A stretch of DNA of 64,000 nucleotides from Marinicellulosiphila megalodicopiae (GCF_045862395.1 NZ_AP023087.1:124001-188000); one strand, 5' to 3'. Shown: positions 53,794-63,714, counted from the stretch's first letter. Numbers and translations: made by a program. The notes: generated by a model not told the origin, from the letters alone.

Positions 53794-56466
53794 ATGATCC
53801 GTCCGATACTTACCAGTGGTTTGCTTTTAGGGCTAATTGCCTGTGCCGAACCTCAAGAAGTTATTAATACAGCACCTACTGCCAATCCTTATCAAACAAA
53901 CAATATGGTTTTATCCTTAGCGGTTGATGCTCAAACCTCTAGTGAAAACCTGTCTTATTCCTGGGTTTTGCTTAATGACGGCACTTTATTAGGTGACTCG
54001 CAAAATTTGGATATCACATCATTTGTGGATCAGTACGAAGGCGAGCAAATTGTTTTGTTAAGCGTATCTGATGGAGTGAATGTTTATTCTCAAAACTTTA
54101 CTGTGGATTTTGGAGTCACTTCTGATGTCGACAATCCGCCTACTGCAAAATTTAATAGCTCCGTTTTATCGGGGGTTGTACCGCTAAATGTTACATTTGA
54201 TGCAAGTGGTTCAAGTGATGACAAGCTAATTTCAGAATATAGCTGGTCCATTAATAATGAAGACATACCAGGTAAAAAAATAGATTATCAATTTGACGTG
54301 GCTAATAATTATGTAGTCATTTTAACTGTAATGGATTCATCTGGGCAGACTCATAGCGCCGAGCAAATCATATCGGCGACCCAGGTTGGTGTCGATAATT
54401 TCCCCGTTGCGCGATACATCGTAAATAATGACAGCCCTACAATTGTAGATGGTCAACCCGTAACTGTTATATTTGATGCAAGCACGTCTTCTGATGATGG
54501 AACGATTGCAAGTTACAGTTGGCAAGTTAATAATCAAACCAGCTCTGATTCGAAACCTAGCTTTAACTTTACTGAGCCAGGCACTTTTAATGTCAGTCTA
54601 ACGGTCACGGATAACATAGGCCAAACCCATAGCGTAAATGACACAATTGTAGTGGGTGAATTAACTAATGTGCCAGAATCCATAAGCATACAGGCCAGTA
54701 CAACCAGCGCTATTGCGCCAGCAAGTATTACGTTTAGCACGAACGGCTCGTTAATATCTGAGCCAAATCCCGTGTATGTTTGGCGCATCAATAACAATAC
54801 ATTAAACGAGCAATCAAATAGTTTGACTCATGAGTTTACGCAAGCAGGTAACTTTGAGGTTATTGTCTCAACCACTAATCAAAAAAATGAAATCATTAGC
54901 AATCAAATCAGTGTGAGTATTACACCGGCCGTTGTTGTGAATATTAAACCAACGGCAGATATTGATGCCGATACCACAAGCGGTGTGGCGCCATTAGCGG
55001 TTAATTTTAATGCAAATAACGCAACCGATTCAGACGGCAGCGTTGCTGGTTACAAATGGATAGTAAACGGGGTCACTCAAGGCACCAATAACAGCTTTAC
55101 CCAAATGTATAACACGCCAGGTACGTACACGGTTAGCTTGGTTGTAACGGATAATGAAGGCTTAGATTCAGATCAAGTCAGCCAAAGCATCACCGTCACG
55201 CAAGGCAATAACGCTTTGCCAATTTGCGACATGGCCGACGACACTAATCCCTATTGTAAGGCTGATTTTTCAACGGATGACAATGACGACGGTTGGGGTT
55301 GGGAAAACGAAGCGAGTTGTATTTTTGTAGACGGCCCTGCTGATCCAAACCCAGGCAGTTGTGAATTAGAAGTCATTACACCAGGCGCTGGTAACTCATC
55401 TAACAGAATCACTTATATGGGACAACCGTTGTATTTGTCTGGTTTTAACATTGCGTGGTTTGGATTTGCAGGTGACGTAGGTAACGGCGTTGACACCAAC
55501 CAATTGCGCCAAGCCATTGCTGATTTAAAACAAGCAGGCGGCAATACATTACGCTGGTGGATTCATACCGACGGCTCGTTAACGCCAGCTTGGAACAACG
55601 GCTTAATATCAGGACCAGGAAATAACTTTATTACTGATATGACAACAGCTTTAGATATTGCTTTAGAAGAAGGCGTGTATATCGTGCCGTCGTTATGGTC
55701 ATTTGACATGTTAAACGGTAACGCATTTAGAAATCCACCGGTTGATGACAACTACAACTTACTCACTCAAAACAACGTATTGCAATCTTATTTAGATAAC
55801 GCGTTAGTACCGATGGTGACTCAGTTAAATGATCATCCGGCATTAGTGGCATGGGAGTTATTTAACGAGCCAGAAAACATGACAGAAAGCTGGTTTGCCG
55901 ATCGAGACACCGTAAATACAAACCAAGCCAATGCGTTAACGCTTGAGCATATTCAAGTTGCCACGGCAAAAATGGCAGCCACCATTCATCAAACTGCAAT
56001 CGATAACGGCCAAGTTGCCCTTGTGACCACGGGTTCAAAATCCATGGGTAAATACAACTCAGACGTAGCAGGGGGCACAAACCTATATAGCGACGCGGCA
56101 TTAATGGCGTTAAACAACAACGACCCATTATCGGTGCTTGATTTTTATCAGCCGCATTATTACAACAACGAAGGTAAACAAGGAGACTGGTCGCCGTTTC
56201 ATCATGACGCGTCTTACTGGAATGTAGATAAACCCATTGTGGTCGGTGAGTTTTATGTGAATGACGGGCTAAAAAATAACAACAGTCAGCCACTAAAAGC
56301 ACAATACGAAGATTTAAACACTGAAGATATGTGTCTTAAATTAGTAGAAGGCGGATACGCAGGTGGCTGGGCGTGGCAGTGGAATGAATACGCAGCAGAA
56401 ATTAAATCCTGTTTAAATCCTATTAATATCGATTTAGGGCCTGGCAGTGATGAAATTATGCAATAA
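53794..56466 (+). CDS. PKD-CBM10-GH5 lipoprotein glycoside hydrolase
   Basis: The start at ATG 53794 has TGGAG upstream and a lipoprotein signal ending GLIAC (Cys18) followed by Ala; the frame opens at 53782. The 890-residue product has four or five PKD-type units (about 25-470; for example PVARYIV and TFDASGSSDD). A short Cys-rich module at about 478-512 with DDGWGWENEASC resembles a CBM10 cellulose-binding domain. The catalytic domain (about 535-880) is GH5-like: WELFNEPENM has the acid/base E692, and IVVGEFYVN has the likely nucleophile E819. A beta-mannanase or endoglucanase displayed on the outer membrane is inferred. It is monocistronic with a terminator. Confidence 0.88.
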   Translation: MIRPILTSGLLLGLIACAEPQEVINTAPTANPYQTNNMVLSLAVDAQTSSENLSYSWVLLNDGTLLGDSQNLDITSFVDQYEGEQIVLLSVSDGVNVYSQNFTVDFGVTSDVDNPPTAKFNSSVLSGVVPLNVTFDASGSSDDKLISEYSWSINNEDIPGKKIDYQFDVANNYVVILTVMDSSGQTHSAEQIISATQVGVDNFPVARYIVNNDSPTIVDGQPVTVIFDASTSSDDGTIASYSWQVNNQTSSDSKPSFNFTEPGTFNVSLTVTDNIGQTHSVNDTIVVGELTNVPESISIQASTTSAIAPASITFSTNGSLISEPNPVYVWRINNNTLNEQSNSLTHEFTQAGNFEVIVSTTNQKNEIISNQISVSITPAVVVNIKPTADIDADTTSGVAPLAVNFNANNATDSDGSVAGYKWIVNGVTQGTNNSFTQMYNTPGTYTVSLVVTDNEGLDSDQVSQSITVTQGNNALPICDMADDTNPYCKADFSTDDNDDGWGWENEASCIFVDGPADPNPGSCELEVITPGAGNSSNRITYMGQPLYLSGFNIAWFGFAGDVGNGVDTNQLRQAIADLKQAGGNTLRWWIHTDGSLTPAWNNGLISGPGNNFITDMTTALDIALEEGVYIVPSLWSFDMLNGNAFRNPPVDDNYNLLTQNNVLQSYLDNALVPMVTQLNDHPALVAWELFNEPENMTESWFADRDTVNTNQANALTLEHIQVATAKMAATIHQTAIDNGQVALVTTGSKSMGKYNSDVAGGTNLYSDAALMALNNNDPLSVLDFYQPHYYNNEGKQGDWSPFHHDASYWNVDKPIVVGEFYVNDGLKNNNSQPLKAQYEDLNTEDMCLKLVEGGYAGGWAWQWNEYAAEIKSCLNPINIDLGPGSDEIMQ

Positions 56467-56551
56467 TTTGGCGCATTCTGATCTGGATAATCTGCCAGCA
56501 TTCATAATGTTAACCACTTTATAGATTTCTGTTTTGTCCAGTTAATGAATT

Positions 56552-56583
56552 AAGGTCAGTACTTTGGTGCTGACCTTTTTTTT
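56552..56583 (+). terminator. Terminator of the GH5 gene
   Basis: AAGGTCAG and CTGACCTT form an 8-bp stem, followed by eight further T. It lies 85 bases past the stop. Confidence 0.85.
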
Positions 56584-56827
56584 GACTTTAAATATTTTAT
56601 CCAATACTCAGATTTGTTTGATAGTAAGACTAAGTGAACTTGACTTTTTATTGCTGTCCTTTTATTACTTCCTTTTTACTACCGTCTACTTATTGTTACC
56701 AATGAGAGTAAAGATAGTCAGTTTTAATCCACTTTCTTCAATGTTAAAAATTTAAATTGGTTAGTTGGGCAGTTGGTTAATTAGATAGTTGGTTGGTTCT
56801 GTATAAAGTATTTCTAAACTAGGCATT

Positions 56828-56860
56828 TTTAAAAAAGGCCAGCACCTAAGTGTTGGCCTT
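56828..56860 (-). terminator. Terminator of the esterase gene
   Basis: AAGGCCAACAC and GTGCTGGCCTT (minus strand) form an 11-bp stem with one G-T pair, followed by a T-run, 37 bases past the stop at 56897. The gap between it and 56583 holds no gene. Confidence 0.85.
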
Positions 56861-56896
56861 ACAAGAATCAATATCGATTCTAGTTTTACATGATCG

Positions 56897-58072
56897 TCAT
56901 TTTATTTTTCGCTTACTTTTTAAAAATTCCCAAATCACTTCTTCTGCTACGAAATCTTGATTATGAAAACCAAACTGTCCTGAACTTTCAGCCGCTTCAA
57001 ACGTTGCTCCTTTTATTTCAGGCCAGCCATGTCCTGCACCTATTAATTGAATCTCAGCAAAATCCGCTCCGTTATTTGCCGCCTCATAATCTGTACGAAT
57101 TGCGTAACTGTTCATGGTATTAAGCGCCCAAGGAATGCTGCCTGTGTATCCATCACCCTCTGAAACTGAATTTTCTAAATAGGTAACATTGGCTGTTGTT
57201 GGATTTAAACCCAAAGCATGCACCCATGCTGCTGAAGTTTGTTGTATTAATTCTTTATAATTTAAACCAATGGAATTAAAAATGGGCGCAAGCACAGGGT
57301 CTTGAGGTGAATAAATTCTAATCAATGACGTCGCAGCTTGTTCACTTGCTGCACAAGGACCCGATGGAATATTTTTTGGCGCACCATATACCGGTACAAC
57401 CGATCCCGCTCCTGCAATTAAATCACCACTTTGACTGGCAATATGCTCGGCTAATTCACCACCATTTGATAAACCGATAATATAAATTCGATCCATATCA
57501 ATTGGTAATGCTTCGCTTTGCATTTGAGAAATAACACGTTTGATGTAATCCACATCATCCACGTTATAAAAATCAGGTCCTGCTCCAGGGTCGCCCACAC
57601 AACTACGCCAATATCCACCATTTGCCCAATAAGGCGCGTCGCTTTCTAATGGAGCCGGATCATTATTAATGTTGTAAGCATTGCCATAAGCGAGCATAAA
57701 TTGTTCTTTATCAGCTAAGCGTTCCCAGCGATCTTGCATGCTGAACTCTTTAACTAATTCAGGTGAACTGTTTCCACCATGTAATACAATAACTAACGGG
57801 TATTGCGATTGGCGCTCATAAATTTTTTGAGGAATGTATTGTAAAAAGCGACGTAAAATTACTTCGCTTGGATTGTTGACTAAAGGTTGTGCAAAAGTAC
57901 GTACTTGAACATTTTGTTCATATAATCCGTCCCAAGTCGCATAGGGGGAGCCTTGATAATTACCTACCATTTCAGGACTAGAGAATGCTTGTAAAGCACT
58001 TAGGCTTAATCCAATGAAAAGCGAGCTACCTATTACGGTTTTAGATAACCTTTGTTTTATTTGAAATGTCAT
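56897..58072 (-). CDS. Secreted alpha/beta-hydrolase, PHB-depolymerase/esterase type
   Basis: The 391-residue protein has a signal peptide (core TVIGSSLFIGLSLSALQAF). An alpha/beta-hydrolase domain follows: VIVLHGGN (98-101) is the oxyanion-hole strand, GLSNGG the nucleophile elbow with S202, SPQDPVL the likely acid loop, and GAGHGWP the catalytic His. This order matches COG3509 (LpqC), which includes poly(3-hydroxybutyrate) depolymerases and feruloyl esterases. Several Cys may pair in the periplasm. The substrate is not clear; next to a GH5 enzyme, removal of ester groups from plant or algal polysaccharide is one option. It is convergent with the GH5 gene. Confidence 0.82.
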   Translation of the reverse strand: MTFQIKQRLSKTVIGSSLFIGLSLSALQAFSSPEMVGNYQGSPYATWDGLYEQNVQVRTFAQPLVNNPSEVILRRFLQYIPQKIYERQSQYPLVIVLHGGNSSPELVKEFSMQDRWERLADKEQFMLAYGNAYNINNDPAPLESDAPYWANGGYWRSCVGDPGAGPDFYNVDDVDYIKRVISQMQSEALPIDMDRIYIIGLSNGGELAEHIASQSGDLIAGAGSVVPVYGAPKNIPSGPCAASEQAATSLIRIYSPQDPVLAPIFNSIGLNYKELIQQTSAAWVHALGLNPTTANVTYLENSVSEGDGYTGSIPWALNTMNSYAIRTDYEAANNGADFAEIQLIGAGHGWPEIKGATFEAAESSGQFGFHNQDFVAEEVIWEFLKSKRKIK

Positions 58073-58303
58073 ATTAATACCTTTTTGTAATGAACGCCAA
58101 ATTGCGTGTTTACAAGGTAATCAATTAAAAAAGTGGATTGTGTATCTCGATTGAAAAAGACATTTTAAATTATTCAATTATTTATATTTTTCAAAAATAT
58201 GCCTTTAAATCTGTCATTTTCGTTAGAAATAAACAGATTACATACGTTTTACTATAAAATTTATCAATAAATAGTATGTATTCAAATAAAAAGGTATTTA
58301 GAA

Positions 58304-59110
58304 ATGAGAGTAACCCACTCAATTAAAAGTGTAATTTTCTTAGTTTTTCTATGTGTGTCACTTAATAATCAAGCTGTGCAAAATAGTTATGCTAGCGAAG
58401 TATTGGGCAAAACATTGATTTTTCAAATTGAATCCGTAAAAGGTGCAAACAAAAAAAAGCTTCCATCTAAGGGGGTATATATACAAACCTATGACTCTAA
58501 TGTTACTTATCAGTTTAAAACCCTTGGTGCAAATATAAATGAATCAGGCATTAATCAATATAAATATGAGATACAAAGCCCAATCATTGCTATTGAAACA
58601 ACCTTTGATCAAGATTCAAAAGCATTATTTAAAACCAGTTTAAAATTTGATTCAGCAACCAGTGGTAAGTGGGAGCGTGTATATGGCGATTATCAAACAA
58701 TTATTAGAGGACACTTTGTTGTTGAATCTAAAAACATACTGGCACCAAAATCACAAATTAATCGAACCAATGCATTAACTATTTTAAAGACATTCAGTAA
58801 TACTTTGCCTCGATCTAATTATCCAGATAAAGGCTCTATTTTTTTACAGATGTACCAGTCAGATGGCACATTTAATGGTACTGCGTTTGGGCCAAGAGCT
58901 TTTCAACCAGAGGGAAGTTACTCTGCCACACGCGTTTCAAACAATACTGTCATAGAGCATGCGGTATCGAATATTAAAGAAATTAATTATTCAGCACCCT
59001 ACACGATGGTTTATTTCTATGACACTGACTATTCCGGAACATGGTATCAAAACTTCAATAATGGACTTATCACATTGTCTGGCACCTTTACTACTTTTGA
59101 AAGTAAGTAA
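58304..59110 (+). CDS. Secreted protein with two copies of one domain, family unknown
   Basis: The 268-residue product has a signal peptide (core VIFLVFLCVSLNNQAV, cleavage near SYA). The rest splits into two similar halves. Each begins with a 'KG-(V/I)(Y/F)(I/L)Q-Y-SD/N' strand (KGVYIQTYDSN; KGSIFLQMYQSDG) and ends with 'SG-W-----------G-F---E' (SGKWERVYGD, RGHFVVES; SGTWYQNFNN, SGTFTTFES). This points to an internal duplication of a beta-barrel-like domain, perhaps of the lipocalin/MoaF kind. No family was recognised. The AraC-type gene follows 61 bases later on the same strand. Confidence 0.72.
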   Translation: MRVTHSIKSVIFLVFLCVSLNNQAVQNSYASEVLGKTLIFQIESVKGANKKKLPSKGVYIQTYDSNVTYQFKTLGANINESGINQYKYEIQSPIIAIETTFDQDSKALFKTSLKFDSATSGKWERVYGDYQTIIRGHFVVESKNILAPKSQINRTNALTILKTFSNTLPRSNYPDKGSIFLQMYQSDGTFNGTAFGPRAFQPEGSYSATRVSNNTVIEHAVSNIKEINYSAPYTMVYFYDTDYSGTWYQNFNNGLITLSGTFTTFESK

Positions 59111-59171
59111 GCACTAATTAATTGTGTGGCTAGCTGTTGAATTACGGGATTAATTGAAAGGTAATATTTAC

Positions 59172-60290
59172 ATGTCAGAAACAATGAGTGAAATTTTTAA
59201 AGCGTGTTTTATTTTTAGTTTTAGTATTGGGTTGTGGACATGTATTAATATTGTTCTACACGCTAAACCCTTAAATGCCATCCATAAAATACTGTTAGTG
59301 TATTTGGGAATTTTATTATTCCCACCTTTAAATGCATATGCACAAATACTTAATAAAGAACCCATCGGTTGGCTTACAGCTATTGCATATAATTTAACCT
59401 GGTTTTATGGCCCTATTTTATACCTATTGATTTTGTCGGTTTTATTAAAACCTATTCATTATAAAATAGTGATATTTAATTTCTTGCTGCCTTTACTTGT
59501 GGTAATAGACAGACAAACAGGCTGGCACATTACAAGTAACTTAGCATTTTTTGTCTACTTACTGATTACACAAACCGCTTTATATTGTGCCTATTGTTTA
59601 TATTTATTAGTGACAAATAAAAAGTATATTTTTTCAATTATTCAAGGCCACAAAAATTCAACGTATTATTGGTTAATATACCTGTGCTTTGGTTTACTTA
59701 CTTTAGATATTCTTGATTTTGCAATCATTCATTTATTTTTTAGTGGTCATGTACCTAATATGATCGTTATGGCGGTGTTGGCTAGTTTTATTTCTGTGTA
59801 TGTGAGTGCAGTTTCATTGCTGTCTTTTTATCAACCGTCTTTTTTACAAAAAAATGAGCTGGAAATAAATAACCAAGATCAGGCTAAAACTGAATTAGAT
59901 ATGTCAGAGCAGGTCACTTTAAGAAATATAGAGCTGTCTTGTGAGGCTGTAACTGAAATTAAACATAAATTAGATAATTTAATAACAGAGCATCAGCCGC
60001 ATTTAGATCAAGATATCTCGCTTGAAAAACTTGCTGCGTTATTAGGTATAAGCCGCACTCAGATGTCAGAATATTTTAACGTACATCAAGAAACGACATT
60101 TTATCAATTTTTAAATGAACTTCGATTTCAAGAATCTTTAAAATTATTAACAAAAGATTTTAAAGCAAACAGCATAGCTGATATTGCGTATCAAGCTGGA
60201 TTTAATAACAGAAATACGTTTTATAAAGTGTTCAAAACCAACTTAGGAATGACACCAAGTGAATATCGTAAACGGAAATTTAATAAGTAA
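59172..60290 (+). CDS. Membrane-anchored AraC-family regulator
   Basis: The start at ATG 59172 has AAAGG upstream. The 372-residue protein has about seven membrane helices in residues 10-225 and an AraC/XylS DNA-binding domain at the C-terminus (about 280-370), with LEKLAALLGISRTQMSEYF as the first helix-turn-helix and IADIAYQAGFNNRNTFYKVFK as the second; the tail GMTPSEYRK is typical. Such membrane AraC proteins probably sense a signal in the envelope and act on nearby promoters. The secreted duplicated-domain protein before it is the obvious neighbour to be controlled. The signal is unknown. Confidence 0.9.
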   Translation: MSETMSEIFKACFIFSFSIGLWTCINIVLHAKPLNAIHKILLVYLGILLFPPLNAYAQILNKEPIGWLTAIAYNLTWFYGPILYLLILSVLLKPIHYKIVIFNFLLPLLVVIDRQTGWHITSNLAFFVYLLITQTALYCAYCLYLLVTNKKYIFSIIQGHKNSTYYWLIYLCFGLLTLDILDFAIIHLFFSGHVPNMIVMAVLASFISVYVSAVSLLSFYQPSFLQKNELEINNQDQAKTELDMSEQVTLRNIELSCEAVTEIKHKLDNLITEHQPHLDQDISLEKLAALLGISRTQMSEYFNVHQETTFYQFLNELRFQESLKLLTKDFKANSIADIAYQAGFNNRNTFYKVFKTNLGMTPSEYRKRKFNK

Positions 60291-60432
60291 CTTAATCATA
60301 ATTTTGGGCTGATCCTGAGTAAAACAGTGACTCAGCCGAATGCTGATATACTTATCTCGCTTGGAGTAACTGTTTAAAATCCTATTTAGACAATGCGTTA
60401 GTGAACACTTTGATTAGAAAAATTTCAAAGTG

Positions 60433-61359
60433 TTAATGTCCAAAAATACTCCAGCCTGTTTGCTGCACTAACTTTTCTAAAGCTTGAGTGCCCAGTTTGC
60501 TATTTCCAACTTCGTCTAATCCTGGGGACCAAACTGCTATGGATGCTTTGCCTGGAGCTATGGCTAAAATGCCTCCACCGACACCACTTTTTCCTGGGAG
60601 GCCCACACGAAATGCAAACTCACCCGAACCGTCATAATGACCGCACATTAACATTAATGAATTGATTCGTCGTGCTCGTTGAGAAGAAACGACACGTTTT
60701 TTACTCACTGGATCCATGCCGTCGGCTACTAAAAATAAACCCGCTTTGGCTAGTTGCTGGCAATTCATCGCAATTGAACAATGGTGGAAATAAGTGCCTA
60801 ATACATGATCAACAGGGTGATTAATATGACCAAATGAAGCCATAAAGTGAGCAAGCGATGCGTTACGATCGCCAGTTTTTAATTCTGACTGCGCGACGGT
60901 TTCATCGATACTAATGCTGTCATCTTCGGCCAAAAAACGCACAAAGTTTAAAATTTCAGCAAGGGTTTCTTTTGGTTGATGCCCCATCATTATTGCATCA
61001 GCTATGGCAATGGCGCCTGCATTAATAAATGGGTTTCTTGGTTTTCCATTTTCATGCTCAAGCTGAACAATGGAATTAAATGGATCGCCAGAAGGCTCGC
61101 GCCCGACTTTATTCCAAACCGCATCGCCTAATTTTCCAAGGGCAATGGTTAAGGTAAACATTTTTGAAATACTTTGAATGGAAAATAACGTGTCACTTAA
61201 ACCTGCATGAAACACTCGCCCATCAGCCATAGCGACACTAATAGCAAATTGATTAGGATCAATACATGCTAATTGGGGAATATAATTTGCTACTTGTCCA
61301 CGATCGTCACTTTGGCCAATTGTGGCTACAATTTCATCTAAAATTTCTTGCATATACAT
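60433..61359 (-). CDS. glsA: Glutaminase
   Basis: The 308-residue enzyme converts glutamine to glutamate and ammonia in the cytoplasm. It belongs to the serine-dependent glutaminase family: FSIQSISKMF carries the S63-xx-K66 pair, NPFINAGAIA and SGVGGGILAI are further family motifs, and the length is normal (about 305-310). Either Met1 or Met3 may start it; both have weak upstream signals. It lies next to a methyltransferase gene on the same strand, 106 bases apart. Confidence 0.96.
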   Translation of the reverse strand: MYMQEILDEIVATIGQSDDRGQVANYIPQLACIDPNQFAISVAMADGRVFHAGLSDTLFSIQSISKMFTLTIALGKLGDAVWNKVGREPSGDPFNSIVQLEHENGKPRNPFINAGAIAIADAIMMGHQPKETLAEILNFVRFLAEDDSISIDETVAQSELKTGDRNASLAHFMASFGHINHPVDHVLGTYFHHCSIAMNCQQLAKAGLFLVADGMDPVSKKRVVSSQRARRINSLMLMCGHYDGSGEFAFRVGLPGKSGVGGGILAIAPGKASIAVWSPGLDEVGNSKLGTQALEKLVQQTGWSIFGH

Positions 61360-61465
61360 TCAAATTTATAAAGTAAAAATAAATAAAGTTAACAGTATGC
61401 TTATGGGATGTCACTGAAAAGTAATATTAATTTTATTTTAATTAGTCGGTCTAAGAAAAAATAAA

Positions 61466-62116
61466 TTATCGTTTGAACGTAAGTATATGTCCTTTGAATT
61501 TATCTTTTAAATAATCTGTATGTTCAGGCTTTGCATGATTTGAGCTAAATCCAAATTTTATCATTTGTGTGCTGAGTTTACTTTTTCGTCCACGACCAGG
61601 ATCAACGATGATTACTTCGCAAGTAGGCATTGCGTGTCTTACAATAAATTCAGATAACAAGTTAATGTGTTCGTCTTCATACAACAAATCGCTGCCTATA
61701 ATTAAATCAAACTTACCCAATGTATCTGTTTGATTTATCCAATCAGTTCGCTCAAAGCAGATGTCATTATCTTCATTTAATGTCGTATTTCTTTGTAAAA
61801 ATTTCTGAACTTCTGGATGGTAGTCGGTTGCCGTGATGTCTGCGTGTTGATTGTTTAATAGTAAACTAGATAGTGCCATTCCACAGCCCACTTCTAAGAT
61901 GCGTTTGGAGTTTGTATCATAATCACAAATATAATGGGCAAGTACTAGGCTTGATGGCCATACCACTCCAAACAACGGCCAGGTTGCTGATGAAATACCT
62001 AATCGCTGTGCAATGCCTGTGGGGTCTTGAAATTCTTGTTTGTCTCGTAACGTGCAAATATGGATGTCTGTTTTACCAAATTCGATAGTTTGGTAACTGA
62101 GTCTTAAATCTGTCAT
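61466..62116 (-). CDS. Class I SAM methyltransferase, METTL/PF10294-like
   Basis: The 216-residue protein has a Rossmann methyltransferase fold: ILEVGCGMALSSLLL (motif I, EVGCG 75-79), ITATDYHPEV (motif II), and DLIIGSDLLYEDEHI (motif IV/V). WPLFGVVWPSSLVLA before motif I and the 'SDLLYE' form are typical of the PF10294 group, mostly protein lysine or histidine methyltransferases. The target is unknown. Confidence 0.85.
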   Translation of the reverse strand: MTDLRLSYQTIEFGKTDIHICTLRDKQEFQDPTGIAQRLGISSATWPLFGVVWPSSLVLAHYICDYDTNSKRILEVGCGMALSSLLLNNQHADITATDYHPEVQKFLQRNTTLNEDNDICFERTDWINQTDTLGKFDLIIGSDLLYEDEHINLLSEFIVRHAMPTCEVIIVDPGRGRKSKLSTQMIKFGFSSNHAKPEHTDYLKDKFKGHILTFKR

Positions 62117-62309
62117 ATAGCTGCCTTAAAATGAGGCGCTCGGTCACGTAGGTGCGAAAATGACAAAACGAAGAATTGATAGAGTACAGAACTTCAATAT
62201 GAAAGCAATGATTTTAATTTATCAATCAATTCTTGGAGTTCTAAAATTATAAATACATTCCATATTACTTTAACGTATAATGAATTTTTAAACGAAGTAG
62301 GGTCTAATT

Positions 62310-62639
62310 ATGTCAATTAGAAGTAGAAGATTAAGAAAAAAATTATTTTTAGATGAGTTTGCAGTATTTGGATTTGAATTCTCTTGTGCGCTTTCGTTAG
62401 AGGATGAAAATATATTTGACGCAACCATCGATGAATTTTTAGATTTTTTAGATGACAGCGATTTAGAAATGGGTGGCAGTGCAAACCAGGAATCATTTGA
62501 CGGATTTGTATTTGCTAAAGGTCGTTATGTATCGGTAACCGATAAAGACCTTCAGGCTGTTAAATCGTGGTTTAATTCTCGTAAAATTTTTACAAAGATT
62601 GAAATTAGTGAGTTGGTTGATGCTCATGAAGTGTTATAG
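62310..62639 (+). CDS. yggL: YggL family 50S-ribosome-associated protein (DUF469)
   Basis: The 109-residue protein starts SIRSRRLRKKLFLDEFAVFGFEF, close to the start of YggL, and ends with the expected FTKIEISELVDAHEVL-type helix. The family is found in gammaproteobacteria and binds the 50S subunit. It is monocistronic with a small terminator. Divergent from the methyltransferase gene at 61466. Confidence 0.9.
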   Translation: MSIRSRRLRKKLFLDEFAVFGFEFSCALSLEDENIFDATIDEFLDFLDDSDLEMGGSANQESFDGFVFAKGRYVSVTDKDLQAVKSWFNSRKIFTKIEISELVDAHEVL

Positions 62640-62655
62640 TTTTTTATAAAAGATA

Positions 62656-62684
62656 AACCTTAAGATCCCACTCTTGAGGTTTTA
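62656..62684 (+). terminator. Terminator of yggL
   Basis: ACCTTAAGA and TCTTGAGGT pair (one G-T) around a 6-base loop and are followed by TTTT. Confidence 0.7.
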
Positions 62685-62721
62685 CTGTGATGAACAGTTA
62701 CAATAAAATCAATATTTAAAT

Positions 62722-63606
62722 CTAAACAAAAGTCCAAGCCAATATCCTGGTTTTTTTATTTCCCTGAATCATTTCAATTTCTTTCACTTGTTTAGCCCCT
62801 AGTTTATTAATCAATTTTATTGTTGGTTTTAGGTTTTCCTTTTTGGATACTAAACTTGTAAACCATTTTATTTGTGTTGAAAACTCTGCGCTTTCTTTAA
62901 TCATTTTTTTAAGAAATAATTTCTCGCCACCGTTACACCATAATTCGTTTGCTTGACCACCAAAGTTTAATGACTCAATTTCTATATTTAGATTTTTATT
63001 CTTTTGTGTACTGGATTTAATTGCGTCTTGTTCTGATTCATGAAAAGGCGGGTTGCAGACACTCACATCAAACTTCTCATCTTGTTTTATGATACCTGCA
63101 AAAATTTTGTGTTTATCTGATTGAATACGACATTCAACTTTATTTTTCAAATTTGGATTGTGCCCAATGATGCGTTCAACATTATCTATTGATGGTTGAC
63201 TGATGTCTGAACCTGTGCACCGCCAATTGTATATTTGGCTGGCAAGTAATGGATAAATGCCATTTGCTCCTGTGCCAATATCTAATAATTTAATATTATC
63301 GTTGGGTTGTTTTTCGTTTAATAAGTCAGCGACATAATGAATGTAATCGGCTCTGCCAGGAATAGGCGGGCATAAAGCGCCTTGAGGAATGTCCCAGTTT
63401 TTAATTTGATAATAATGATTTAATAGTGCTGCGTTTAATACTTTAACGGCATTAGAATCTGCAAAGTTTATGGACTCATTTTGATATTGGTTGATACTTA
63501 TAAATTTTGATAAGTCAGGATATGTTGAAATCAAACGTTTAAAATCGTATGGGTCATTATGCAAATTACGAGGGTGAAATTGTTTTGTGGATTTTGACTG
63601 ACTCAT
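62722..63606 (-). CDS. rlmF: 23S rRNA (adenine(1618)-N6)-methyltransferase
   Basis: The start at ATG 63606 gives MSQSKSTKQFHPRNLHN, which matches the family; the frame opens at 63615 with TTG. The 294-residue enzyme methylates A1618 of 23S rRNA. LLDIGTGANGIYPL (107-120) binds SAM, and VCNPPFHES holds the N6-adenine methylase motif NPPF (185-188). KQFHPRN near the start and WCNGGEKLFLKKMI near 230 are RlmF-specific. Length is normal. It is a single gene between yggL and the cytochrome gene. Confidence 0.95.
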   Translation of the reverse strand: MSQSKSTKQFHPRNLHNDPYDFKRLISTYPDLSKFISINQYQNESINFADSNAVKVLNAALLNHYYQIKNWDIPQGALCPPIPGRADYIHYVADLLNEKQPNDNIKLLDIGTGANGIYPLLASQIYNWRCTGSDISQPSIDNVERIIGHNPNLKNKVECRIQSDKHKIFAGIIKQDEKFDVSVCNPPFHESEQDAIKSSTQKNKNLNIEIESLNFGGQANELWCNGGEKLFLKKMIKESAEFSTQIKWFTSLVSKKENLKPTIKLINKLGAKQVKEIEMIQGNKKTRILAWTFV

Positions 63607-63663
63607 AATAAGCAATTTAATTAATGTGATTGCTCATTATACTTTTAATTTACGTCTATGTAT

Positions 63664-63698
63664 AAAAAAGGGCCGATCTCTTTCGAGTCGACCCTTAT
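63664..63698 (-). terminator. Terminator of the cytochrome gene
   Basis: AAGGGTCGA and TCGGCCCTT (minus strand; one mismatch) form a stem followed by six T, 17 bases past the stop at 63715. Confidence 0.8.
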
Positions 63699-63714
63699 TA
63701 AGTGTGAATACTTT

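Noticed and set aside
56564..56755. 63-codon plus-strand hydrophobic frame
   Set aside because: It begins inside the GH5 terminator and is T-rich sequence without a ribosome-binding site.
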